A model generated the notes under the pieces. It had not been told where the DNA came from, did no database searches, and was given only the letters and a program-made list of their open reading frames with translations. Made by a program: the position numbers and the translations under genes. This document shows, one piece after another, positions 21,253 to 31,191 of a stretch of DNA of 64,000 nucleotides; the first letter of the stretch is position 1, and each line of letters opens with the position of its first letter. This stretch comes from Amoebophrya sp. A120 (taxonomy: Eukaryota > Sar > Dinophyceae > Syndiniales > Amoebophryaceae): contig CAJINV010000006.1 in NCBI GenBank assembly GCA_905178155.1, positions 626,398 to 690,397 on the forward strand, given 5' to 3'.

Positions 21253-21951
21253 ATGGAATGCAAAAACATCGATCTGGGGTGGATCTGGACGAGTATGGAA
21301 GTGTCAGAGTCGAAATTGACAAAGTCGAAAAATTTGTGCTGCACAATATCGATGTCAGTTGGAGGATCAGTTTCCAAGTGGCGCATGACAAATTTGGGTA
21401 GAGCCGAAATGCAGCCTGTCATGCTGTTTGGGCAAAGAAGACTCCTCCTGTCATGCTACTCTGGCAGCGCATTGCATACCCTTCAACAGGCTTACAATCG
21501 GCCTCATTTGCCTGCTCCCCAATACAAGCCTTCAGTGCCCTACATTTTATGCATCACAAATTTTTCGACTTTGTCGATTTCGATCCTGACACATCCATAA
21601 CGAGTGCAACGTTGTAATGCTCGTCGAGATTATGGAGGACATCATGGTGCCTGTAGAGTTTGTCATGCACGCATGCAGGCTGCGATGTTGTTGAACAAAG
21701 AGGTTTAATAATATCGGTTGATGTTTGCATTTTGCAAAACTGCACTTTCTGATGCGGAACAACTACACGCAAAAATCTTCATACAGAGCTCCCCAAGAAC
21801 GAACAACATCCCATGTTGATTGGCTGCCTACTTACTTCTGTGGAGGTCTGTTCATCCTCATGCAACTACATAACGCTTTAAAAATACTAGCATGACAACT
21901 ACAACTCTAAACCAGATCGACAGATGGCAACACAAAGAATTTGCGTTTGAT
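21253..21951. mobile_element. Composite family A remnant hosting a family E element
   Basis: Left tip TATGGAATGCAAAAACATCG is family A-like and the right tip AATTTGCGTTTGATA is compatible, but the body is unlike other members and far too long. A family E element (21294-21599) is inserted 41 bases in. No clean target repeat at the outer ends, and the frame of the host gene cannot be closed across it. Confidence 0.45.
21294..21599. mobile_element. Introner-like element, family E (nested)
   Basis: TATGGAAGTGTCAGAGTCG ... TCGATCCTGACACATCCATA; perfect target repeat ACGAG (21289-21293, 21600-21604). The insertion is within an older element, not in coding sequence. Confidence 0.88.
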
Positions 21952-24900
21952 AACATCGTCCAGGGCGCGGTATCAACTGTAAAAATGTCTGGGTCTGGAA
22001 GAATCCAACTTGTCTTGCTGCTTTTGGATTCTAAAAAAATCTGTATTGCATGAGCAGCAAAGAGAGTCCAAGTTTTGCTACACGGAAAGAGCATTTGTCA
22101 TGGGGTATAGGCATCAGGAAGCCCTCACAAAATCTGTGATGCTAGGGCATGCATCACAGACGTCAGGAGTCATGCAAAATGTGCATGACAAACCTGGCAA
22201 TCTTCCAGAGGACCCAGACATTTTTACATTTGATACGCGGGGCGACAGAGCATATCTCCCCCCTCTCCTCGCTCGTAGCCCGCGCAGACTCGTCCACAAC
22301 CCGAACCAGGGCGGCGACATTGAAATATCAAATGCAAATAATGTCTGGATGTCTGGAAGATTGCAAGATTTGTCATGCTAGTCTGGCATCAATGACTCTG
22401 AACTCTGTATTGCGTAGGGCCATCGAAACAGCCTCTACTCTCTATGGATTGTAAAAATGTCTGGGTCTGGAAGGTTGGAACTTGTAATGCTAGCTTTCCA
22501 TACCTAGAAAATCTGTATTGCATAACCAACAAAAGTCGCAGCCTCTTTTGTCATGCAAAGACGCAGTTTCTCATGCGGATTGCCTATGAGAAAGCGTTTT
22601 GGGAAGTTGTCATGCCGGACTGCATTCGGAAGTGTTTTCATCATGCACATTTTAGCATCACAAGTTTCCAGACCCAGACATTTTTACAGTTGATACTCTC
22701 GCCTGTAATGCAAAAACGCAGTTTCATCTCATGCTGGATTAATACGCAGCACAGAAGCACGAAAAAACTTGTCATGCTTGGCTGCGCATTGCAGTTCACT
22801 TATTGTAGTTCACTGACTTGCATCACAAGTTCCCAGACATCCAGGGATATTTGCAATCTACATAGGGAACCGCGACAAACAAAAGTTCGTTTTTGGCCGC
22901 GTCGAGCGTGGTCGCGGTTGGAACTGGGTCGCTGTCTCTATCAAATGTAAAAATGTCTGGGTCTGGAGAAATGCGCGATTTGTCATGCAGCTTTTCCATG
23001 ACCCATGAGGTCTGGAATGCAGGACCTAGCATGACAGACTCTGCGCGATCTCTCTCATGCCTGTCCTGCATGGCAAACTCCCTCCCGACTTGGTCAAAAC
23101 TGGACGACTTTTGGTAATCATGCAACACAGATTTTTGCATGCTTGAGATTTACCATGACAAGTTGCATTCTTCCAGACCCAGACATTTTTACATTTGATG
23201 GTCTCGGCAAGGTTGCCACATAAGCTCGAGATGGGGAGATCGCACAGGATACTCTCCAGATATGCATTGCAAATATGTCTGGGTCCGGAAGAGTGCAGAG
23301 TTTGTCATGCAGATTTTGCATGGCCCAAAAGATCTGGAATGGAAGCTTGTCTGAGGCTCCTCAATGCCTGCCCTGTGTGAGACATACTGGGTTCTCGTGG
23401 CCCAAATTGGGTGTGCCTTGTTGCTCACGCAATACAGAATTTCGTGGCTTGTTCCAGAGCTAGCATCACAAACTCGATTTCCTCCAGACCCAGACATATT
23501 TGCAATGCATACCAGCAGGAAGCAGTACGCGCTTACAGTCTATGGGAGTGTCAGGATCGAAATCGACAAAGTAGAAATTTTCTGTCATGCACAAAATGCG
23601 ACGCAAAGGGTGCCTCTATAATTGCAGGGGATGCAAAGGAGGCTGATTATAGTCCTGCTAAGGGTCAAGAGTTGGGCTGCTGACTAGCACGACAGCAGAG
23701 AGCTCCTTTACCCTAAAGAGCATGACAGACTCGCTTCCGGCGCGGGGAAAGTTTGTCATGCGCCGACCATGAGCCCTGGGTCCAACTGGTAGCGCTTTTA
23801 TGCATTCCAAATTTCTTCTCGATTTTGTCGATTTCGATTCTGACGCTTTCATACAGTCGGAGTTAGTGGTAGTATGTTCGGTAAAATTCGACTGCCCACG
23901 GGAGGACGCCCTCTTAACGCGGCAGCAGAGTTCGTATCCCCACACACCCTCACGGAACCCGGGACCCTTATGCATATTGCAAACTATATATCGAAGATGG
24001 TCTTCTGGGTTCTCTGGATAATAAACGAAAACGCTGCAAGAACTTGTCGTGCTAAATACAGCCAAACTCGCACCAGCATCTGCGTTTTGCATGAACGCTC
24101 CAGTCATATTACACTTGTTTGCCAAGAACTTCTTGCTACGCGAAGGCCGAATTTGTTCTCATCTTCATGCGGGATTATTCCAATTTTAGGCATACCGAAT
24201 TGAAGTTGAAGATGCGAAGGTCTAACACAACAAAACCTGTGAAGATCTTCGTCAAGCTTCTTTGTGCCGATTCCGAAGAACCATCTGTCTGTGGTCCACG
24301 AGTAGATGCATGACAAGCGCAAGCCTTGCGTTCTTGTTCCGGCTATTATACTTTATTTTCTGGATCGCGATCGCGGAGGGCCGCGGGACCCGCACCGGCG
24401 ACAGGCGGTAGGCAAGCAATGTGGACGGCGCGCGCACGCAGCCCCGCCTTGTGGATTCTACTTCCAGATTTCGACATAGATCTAAGTACTTCGATATATA
24501 TAAAAAATGATTTGTCGATTTGATAAAGCTGGTACTTCAGCCACTTCATACCCAGGGTCAGCCAGTCGCGTTCGGCGCGCGCCTATCAAATGTAAAAATG
24601 TCTGGGTCTGGAACAAAGGAACTTGTCATGCTAAATCTGAATTATGTAAAAATCTGTGTTGCATGATTACCGAAAGCTGTCCACTTTTGACCTAATCGAG
24701 AGCCAGTTTCTCATGCAGGATAGGCATTACAAAGGTTTCGCAGAATCTGTCATGCTATGTCCTACATACCAGACCTCATGGGTTATGGAAAACCTGCATG
24801 ACAAATCTGGAAATCTTCCAGACCCAGACATTTTTGCAGTTGATAGCGCCGGCACGGTGCGGTCGAGCAGCGGTGGATAGTATGGATTGCAAAAATGTCT

Positions 24901-27900
24901 GGGTCTGGAAAGTTGGAACTTGTGATGCTGCATTTAGATTCTACAAAAATCTGTATTGCATGAGCAGCAAAGAGAGTCCAAATTTTGCTACACGGAAAGA
25001 CCTTTTGTCGTGCGGTATAAGCATCAGGAAGCCCTCACAAAATCTGTGATGCTAGGGCATGCACCACAGACATCAGGAGTCATGCAAAATGTGCATGACA
25101 AACCTTGGATCCTTCCAGACCCAGACATTTTTACATATGATAGATAGAAGCTCTGGTTCTTGCCGGGAAGATCCTGGAAATACTTCTTGTCAGCAACACC
25201 TTCAAAAGTGGATTCCAGTCCAAAGGTGGCTCGAGTAGAAGGTCTGGGGTCTAAAGAGGGGGCGGGCGGCCCAGACTTGTACAAGGGATGATAGCGCCGC
25301 AGGTCTACAGGGTCGTCGTAGTGTCGCACAACCAATCGGGTCCCCCGAGAGAAATAGTCTTCCGCGATCATCTCCAGCGACCTCGTGTCATCTTCCACGG
25401 GGGGGCGACTACTCAGCTCATGCCACCTCCTCACTGACGAATAGGGAAGCGATGTCGACCTCACTAGTGCTGGGGCCGTGAATTTCTTCGCAGCATATCA
25501 GATGCAAATATCGATCTGGGTCTGGAAACTTCTAATGCTGCGTTGGGAATAGCGAATGCTCTGTAATGCACAGCCAAGCATGAGAAATATCTGCGCTTCT
25601 TTGTGTTGCGTTTTTCGCATGGCAAACTGCGTTTTTGCATGACAGGCAAAAGGGTCTATTTTGGGACACGCATCACAAGCTTTTTGGTCATGCCAGACAA
25701 GCATGACAACTCTCGCAATCTTCCAGACCCAGACACATTTCCATTTGATACAACAGTAGCCGGAGCAATTGTTCCTTCGCTCCTACTCTCGGTAGAACTT
25801 CTTGGCGAAGTAGTTGTAGTACCAGGATCTTCTTCATGTCGCTGCTCGGCGACAGAGTCGTCTTGTAAACTACCCACGCGGCGCCGTACCATCGTCCTTT
25901 GCGTCGGATGTTCCTTTTTGGGAAGAGAGTTCGCCCTCGGAGGTAAGGAGGACAATGCTCTTGGCAAAAATGTAGGAGCAGCCTGTACTTCTGCAGTTGG
26001 TGGTTGTTCGCTCTCGGTTGTAGATGAAGTCGTCCTTTGTGGTGAATACTTAGTAACCTCTATCAAAAGGAAAAATCCCCCCTCTCCATATCAAAACGGA
26101 AATCTGTGATGCAGATTTGTTGTCACAAATCAGCTTTGTCATGCTACACGGGAAAAGACGCGGACTGTAGTGCTGGGTGGCGTGGGGAAGCCTTGCATCT
26201 TCAGCATGATAGGAGGCAGCTGAGAGTGGGAAACAGCATGACAAATTGCCTGCGAAGGAGGCCGCGACTGCGGCTCTTGGCCTTCTAGCATGACAAGTCG
26301 ATTTGTGACCTCAAATACAGCATCACAAATTTCGTTTTCGATATGGGGAGGGAGGATTTTTCCTTTCGATAACCTCCCGTAACTTCTCTCGTCGCTGCTC
26401 GGCGACAGAGGAGTCCTGCCCTGTTGTTCCCGACTGCTCAGCAGGACCAATGAGACCTGTAATGCATGACGTAGCATCGCAGATTTTAATTTTTCGAGGG
26501 CTTCATGATGCCTATTCTGCATGAGAAATGCCCTCTCCGCGGAGCACAAACTGGGCTCCTCTTGCTGCGGCATGCAACACAGATTTTTTTGGAATCCACA
26601 GACAGCATTACAAGTTGAAACCTTCCAGATCCAGACATTTTTGCATTCGATATGGAATGATGTGTGGCAACTGTACCTGCAGAAAAGCTATCAAATGCAA
26701 AAATGTCTGGGTCTGGAAACTTGTGATGCTCGGTGGCGTCTCATGATGAGGCCACAAATGCTGGCTCAGCATGACAAGTTTCTGAGCTTCTAGGTGTTGC
26801 CTATTCTGCATGACAAACTGCGTTTCTGCATCACAGAAAAATGGAGCTCTTGGGTAACGTGCATGACAGATTTAAGAGTTATGCCAGACAAGCATGACAA
26901 ACATGCATTCTTCCAGACCCAGACATTTTTACACTTGATATGGCTCGCCCCTCGCGGTCGAACTCGAAGACGCTCTTTTTGGTGCATTAGCATTACCACC
27001 CCTTAACTCTCGTCGCTGCTCGGCGACAGAGGAGTCCTGCCCTGTTGTTCCCTATCAAATGCAAAAATGTCTGGGTCTGGAAACTTGTAATGCTCGGTTG
27101 GGAATAGTGAATGCTCTGTGATGCACAGCCAGGCATGAGAAATATCTGCGCTACTTAGTGTTGCGCTCTCCGCATGACAAACTGCGTTTTTGCATGACAG
27201 GCAAAAGGCTCTTTTCTTGGACACGCATCACAAACTTCTCAGTCATGCCAGACAAGCATGACAAACCTTGCATTCTTCCAGACCCAGACATATTTGCACT
27301 GGATATTCCCGACTGCTCAGCAACGCCCTGACCCCTCAACGTTGTCGACGTCCTCGCACGTTGCCAACTCACACGCGGAATCGCCGACACCTGCGTTTTG
27401 ATTGCCATATGCATTGCAAATATGTCTGGGTCTGGAAGGGTGGAATTTGTAATACTGTCCGTGGATTCTAAAAATATCTGTGTCGCATGAGCAGCAAGAG
27501 GGGTCCAGTTGTTGGCACGCGGAGAAGACATAATTTCTCATGCTGATAAGCATCAAGAAGCTCTCAAAAAATCTGTAATGCTAGGACCTGCATCACAGAC
27601 CTCACGGGTGGTCATGCAAAATGTGCATGACAAACCTCGACTCTTCAAGACCCAGACATATTTGCATTTGATATGCCACCTTGTCAAACGAGTTCGCCCT
27701 TGGTAATGACGCGCTTATTACAATGAAAAATGCCCCCTCCCCATATCAAAACGGAAATCTGTGATGCAGATTTGTGGTCACAAATCAGCTTTGGGATGCT
27801 AGAAGGCAAAAGATGCGGACTGTAGTGCTTTCTAGCGTGGGAACGCCTTGCAGCTCCAGGATGACAGGAGGCAACTGGAAGTGGGAAACAGCATGACAGA

Positions 27901-28898
27901 TTACCTGCAAAGAGGCCGCAGCTTCGTCTCTTGGCCTTCTAGCAATACAAGTCGATTTGTGTCCTCAAATACAGCATCACAAATTCGCGCATCTTTCGTT
28001 TCGGATATGGGGTGGGGGCTTTTTTCACTTTGATAGCGCTCCTGCGTGATTCTTGTACAGCCGTAGTACTAGCAGTTGGCGCTTCTCGTCGTTTCTGGTC
28101 GTCGTTTGGAGGTGAAAAATCACCAATTTCTCCCTGCTCGGCGAGTGAGAGAAAAATGCTGGGTTTAAAAATATTTTTGCTCGAAGTAGTAGTTCTTGTT
28201 GTACTCCTAGTGCCATTTATTTTGGATGTTGAATCAACACCAGCAAAACTTGCGTCGCCCAACAGCTGCATTTGCACATCTTCCCCGTCGTGAAAATTCT
28301 CGTCGAACGACGAGAGCTGCTGCTGCTTACCTGGCGCAAGAACAGCAGACTGAAATCCAACTTCTAGTGCCCAGAAGGATTGTTCAGGATGCTGTACTCT
28401 AGAGGTCGTGGGACTGGGAATCGAGGAAGTTGTGTGTCCTCGTCTACTAGGGTGACGAAGATCGATGTAGTCTTCTTCTTCTTCTTCGAGCGCCGTAGGT
28501 GCAGCTGTTGCACTACTCGTCGCTGGCTCCAATTTACTTCCAGCATTTGTCGTGGTTGGTCTGCGGACGACCAGCGAGACTGCATGAACGACGACTTCTT
28601 GTGCGGCAGGGTGGAGAAGGAGGAAGAAAATTGATAGAAATCTTCCATGTAGTTGTAGTCGTGTACTATTTTTCACTGCGAGTGGAGGTCGTAGTGGACG
28701 AGATGCAGCAGTACAACTACCGCCGTTCTTGTTCAACGTCTTCAAAGTGGTTGTTGTACAAACCTCAAACCACCAGGAGGGCGTGTCATTTTTCGAGCGG
28801 GAGGACCTTCCTTGCCCGGGTCGTGGTGGTCCAGGACCCAACTTCATCGCGTCGTGGGGACAAGAACTACCCCGCTTATTACTTCGCTTTTTCGTCAT
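21952..28898 (-). CDS. 5' portion of the very large gene: signal-anchor (type II) membrane protein
   Basis: Start ATG 28898-28896 (MTKKRSNKRGSS). About 85 basic, low-complexity residues precede a hydrophobic segment (FLSIFFLLLHPAAQEVVVHA), consistent with a type II signal anchor or a long signal peptide. Then come an acidic run (LEEEEEDYIDL), long Ser/Thr/Gln-rich stretches with the repeated peptide EQSGTTGQDSSVAEQRRE, and finally more ordered segments: TRSLEMIAEDYFSRGTRLVV, RHYDDPVDLRRYHPLYKSGP, ADKKYFQDLPGKNQ, LGMKWLKYQLYQIDKSFFIY, DHLRYIVCNMHKGPGFREGV, VRSPHLELMWQPCRDSDPVP and NVAALVRVVDESARATSEER. About 13 elements interrupt it and nearly all joins close. The topology would suit a Golgi or plasma-membrane protein; no family recognised. 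Confidence 0.55.
21971..22235. mobile_element. Introner-like element, family A
   Basis: Target repeat CGCGG (21966-21970, 22236-22240). Joins CSVA|PRPG. Confidence 0.9.
22326..22864. mobile_element. Introner-like element, family A (outer element of a nested pair)
   Basis: TATCAAATGCAAATAATGTC ... GATATTTGCAATCTACATA with the GGATGTCTGGAAG subtype tips. 539 bp because a complete second family A element (22443-22695) is inserted in it. Repeat TGAAA/GGGAA is poor. Joins FVAV|FNVA when the whole block is removed. Confidence 0.82.
22443..22695. mobile_element. Introner-like element, family A (inner, nested)
   Basis: Complete element with perfect target repeat CTCTC (22438-22442, 22696-22700), inserted inside the element at 22326-22864. 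Confidence 0.9.
22939..23200. mobile_element. Introner-like element, family A
   Basis: Target repeat GTCTC (22934-22938, 23201-23205). Joins PCRD|SDPV. Confidence 0.9.
23261..23511. mobile_element. Introner-like element, family A
   Basis: TATGCATTGCAAATATGTC and inverse; repeat CCAGA/CCAGC. Joins LPAG|EYPV. Confidence 0.85.
23541..23853. mobile_element. Introner-like element, family E
   Basis: TATGGGAGTGTCAGGATCG ... TTCTGACGCTTTCATA; target repeat CAGTC (23536-23540, 23854-23858). Joins NSDC|KRVL; the exon between it and the previous element is only 29 bases. Confidence 0.9.
24020..24359. mobile_element. Insertion of a separate family (M), 6-bp repeat CTGGAT
   Basis: 340 bp between copies of CTGGAT (24014-24019, 24360-24365). 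Internal ACTTGTCGTGC and GCATGACAAGCG resemble the shared signature, but the tips (AATAAACGAAAACG / TACTTTATTTT) match no other family. Excision joins DRDP|ENPE in frame. Confidence 0.75.
24584..24845. mobile_element. Introner-like element, family A
   Basis: Target repeat GCGCC (24579-24583, 24846-24850). Joins TVPA|RAER. Confidence 0.9.
24881..25142. mobile_element. Introner-like element, family A
   Basis: Target repeat GATAG (24876-24880, 25143-25147); only 35 bases from the previous element. Joins QSFY|PPLL. Confidence 0.9.
25496..25750. mobile_element. Introner-like element, family A
   Basis: Repeat CAGCA/CAACA; tip variant ATCGATCTGGGTCTGG. Joins PATV|AAKK. Confidence 0.85.
26061..26371. 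mobile_element. Introner-like element, family B
   Basis: Target repeat ACCTC (26056-26060, 26372-26376). Joins KLRE|VTKY. Confidence 0.9.
26386..26443 (-). repeat. Duplicated exon segment, copy without insertion (empty site)
   Basis: 58 bases encoding AEQSGTTGQDSSVAEQRRE, nearly identical to 27007-27052 plus 27311-27322. Here the sequence runs uninterrupted through TTGTTCCCGACTGC; in the other copy a family A element sits exactly at TTCCC. Confidence 0.9.
26449..26652. mobile_element. Truncated family A element lacking its left tip
   Basis: The right tip ...CAGACATTTTTGCATTCGATA is intact, but the left tip and target repeat are missing. On the minus strand its end reads CATTACAG|GTCTC, so a conventional AG acceptor could serve: reading on gives LIGPAEQS in frame. 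Confidence 0.6.
26689..26940. mobile_element. Introner-like element, family A
   Basis: TATCAAATGCAAAAATGTC ... TTTTTACACTTGATA; no clear target repeat (AAAGC on the left, TGGCT on the right). Host exon (GNANAPKRASSSSTARGEP) is in frame upstream; the 36-base exon between it and the element at 26449 is not framed confidently. Confidence 0.75.
27053..27305. mobile_element. Introner-like element, family A (filled site)
   Basis: Target repeat TTCCC (27048-27052, 27306-27310). The same coding segment without any element exists at 26386-26443, where TTCCC is present once. Joins EQSG|TTGQ. Confidence 0.95.
27408..27673. mobile_element. Introner-like element, family A
   Basis: Target repeat TGCCA (27403-27407, 27674-27678). 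Joins FDKV|AIKT. Confidence 0.9.
27716..28035. mobile_element. Introner-like element, B/I hybrid tips
   Basis: Left tip TATTACAATGAAAAATGCCC is family I, right tip GGGCTTTTTTCACTTTGATA and the interior are family B. Target repeat GCGCT (27711-27715, 28036-28040). Joins SRRS|ASLP. Confidence 0.88.
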
Positions 28899-29678
28899 CA
28901 GTGATCGTGTGTAGTTCTTTTTAGCATGCTTTTGTATAATTTACCCAAAAATGAAACCGTTCAACAAATAAATACTCAAAGAAATAATGAGGTAAGTCCA
29001 GTCAATAAACCGTTGCTATCAGTACAGAAAAAAGGAGGGCCTGAGGCAGCCGATTTTGTTTTTCAACACAAAAATCGTGTGTAGCAAACCAACCAGCCGA
29101 GTGTTGTTTTTGAAAGCACGAGGACACTTGTTTCATCATCTTTCATCTTCACAATTCTCCGTCAGAGTGTTACTTCTAGAGGACAGATGAAACCGAAAAG
29201 CTGTAACCAAAAGCCGAACCGAAAAAACACATTTAGTTTTGCAGGCACTCTGCGCATTCTTTGAAGTTGAACCGAATCGCGTTCGCGGCAAGGGTCCTCC
29301 GAACCGAAACATGAACAGTACACCGACTATTATTAATACCGGAATTAACCAGAGACTAGACCTCCGAAGGACGAACATTTTTGTCCTGACAAGCCGAACG
29401 GTGAGCAAGGCAAATCTTCTCGGCGAACTGTCCTTGTACAACCGAAGTTTTTGTAAGTCCTGCGAATAATATAGTAAAGGAAATATATTTCCACCGATGC
29501 GGTGACCTCCGTCGGTGAACTTTCTTGTAGACGTGCCTTCTTGTGGCCGGAGACTGTGTGCAGCTTCTTGAGCGACGAGACCCGTTTCCTTATTGTAAAT
29601 GTTACTGCTAGTCAGTTTGTTCGGGGGGGTGTTTATTCCTTTACGGTCAACATTCGGATGAAAGCCTCAAGAACCTCC
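28899..29678. other. 5' flank of the large gene, duplicated at 30.3-30.8 kb
   Basis: No gene recognised. Parts such as GGAGGGCCTGA, GAAAGCACGAGGACA, AGAGGACAGA, ACCGAAAAGCTGTAA and GGTCCTCCGAACCGAAAC recur in the same order at 30380-30730, so promoter/5'UTR and first exon were duplicated together. Confidence 0.6.
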
Positions 29679-30265
29679 TCAGCAACAACTCACCTCCACC
29701 GCGTTCGGGTTTTCCACACTCTCGACCACGATGTTCCTTGGCACGAAAAAGTTTTGTCGTGCATCCATCCCGAACAACGCGTCTCGGATCCAGTCGTGGG
29801 ACTGGGTAGTGTCCCAGCGTCCCACGTCTTCCTTGTGTGTCCTCGTCTACTCGGGTGAAAATCATCTTCGATGTAGTCTTCTTCCTCTTCGAGCGCCAAA
29901 GTAGGTGCAGCTGTTGTACTACTCGCTGGTGGCTCCACATTTTTACTACTTTCGTGTGTACTACTAGCCGCTGTAGTTCTCCGCACCAGCGACACCGCAT
30001 GAACGACGACATGTGCGGCGGGGTGGAGAAGCAGGAGGAGGAAAATTGATAGAAATCTTCCATGTAGAAGTCGTGTAACTGCGAGTGAAGGTCGTAGTGA
30101 ACGAGGTGCAGCAGCACACCTACCGCCGTTCTTGTTCAACAACATGGTTGTACAAACCTCACCAAGCCGCCGGGGCGCATCATAATTTTTCGAGCGCGAT
30201 CTCCCGGATCGCGGTCCCAATTTGCCGCGGGGACGAACCCGCTTGTTCTTCCGCTTCTTCCTCAT
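29679..30265 (-). pseudogene. Chimeric gene fragment: exon 1 of the large gene fused to the 3' end of the FkbM-like gene
   Basis: The first part (MRKKRKNKRVRPRGK, hydrophobic FLSIFLLLLLHPAAHVVVHA, acidic LEEEEDYIEDDF) is a diverged copy of the start of the 28.9 kb gene. After CCCAGTCCCACGAC the sequence switches to a copy of the FkbM-like C-terminus (DWIRDALFGMDARQNFF, ESVENPNAVEV) in another frame. The two halves are not in frame, and in neither parent are these sequences adjacent. The copy of the C-terminus lacks the family A element found in the parent at 32656-32922. Confidence 0.65.
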
Positions 30266-30325
30266 AGATGCTAATGGTGACAAGAATGTAGAAGTGACAT
30301 GTTTGTATTCAAAAGAAAATATCAA

Positions 30326-31191
30326 ATCGACGTTCTTAAAATGAACTCACATTTTTGATACCTGCAGATGAACCAAAGGAGGGCCTGAAGCACAGTCGAG
30401 TTTCTTCAACCCAAATTGAATAAGTAACAACGATCGAAGGTGAAATGTCCAGTCATGCGTGCACTATATCATGGGGAAGCCGGACGTTTTTATTGTGAAA
30501 GCACGAGGACAGCACTTTCCTCTTTCACAACGTCGACACAATTCTGCACTTGTAGAGGACAGAAACCGAAAAGCTGTAAGCCACAGCCGCACCGAGAAAA
30601 CACACGCAGTTCTGCAAGCGCTGCTACATTTTGATGAACCGAATCGTGCGACAACGTGGCAAGAAAGGTCCTCCGAACCGAAACAGTACACCGAATTATA
30701 TGAAAGCCGGCAAAGACTAGAGCCTAACCGGCGGAAAAGAGAGCAGTGATCATTCATCTGTTACCGAACGGCACTTGCACTGCTACTGACAACCGAGTTT
30801 TATTTCTTGCAACTAGTGCGAAACTATTAGAGGCAAAAATCTATTACCGCAGCAGCTTCGACCGACGCTGACATACACCGATGGGCTTCTACCCAGCTTC
30901 GCTGATGAACTTTCAAAACTTACTAGTAGCCGACTTCTCATATATGTTCTAACACGTGAACAAGTGATCATGTTCAAGACTTGTGCAGAAATGAACTTCT
31001 TCACCTGGACTGCAGCCTGTGTAGTTGCTCCTTACACAGGCGGCCCATCTGGAACAACTAGGAAGCAAGTACTACCTCCTCGTCGATGAGGTTGGATGTT
31101 TTATTCACAGGTTCAGTCGAGTGCGCTAAAGCTTTTTTTTGTCAGCAACAACTCACCTCCACGGCATTCGGGTCAGCAACTCACCTCCACG
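30326..31191. other. Duplicated 5' flank (second copy), no gene recognised
   Basis: Homologous to 28.9-29.5 kb as described there. At 31141-31200 are partial tandem copies of a 3' exon-end sequence (GTCAGCAACAACTCACCTCC). Confidence 0.5.

Noticed and set aside
28380-28924. Plus-strand ORFs of 60-141 codons over the start of the large gene
   Set aside because: They are antisense shadows. The minus frame has the start Met, hydrophobic anchor and a diverged paralogous copy at 30.3 kb.
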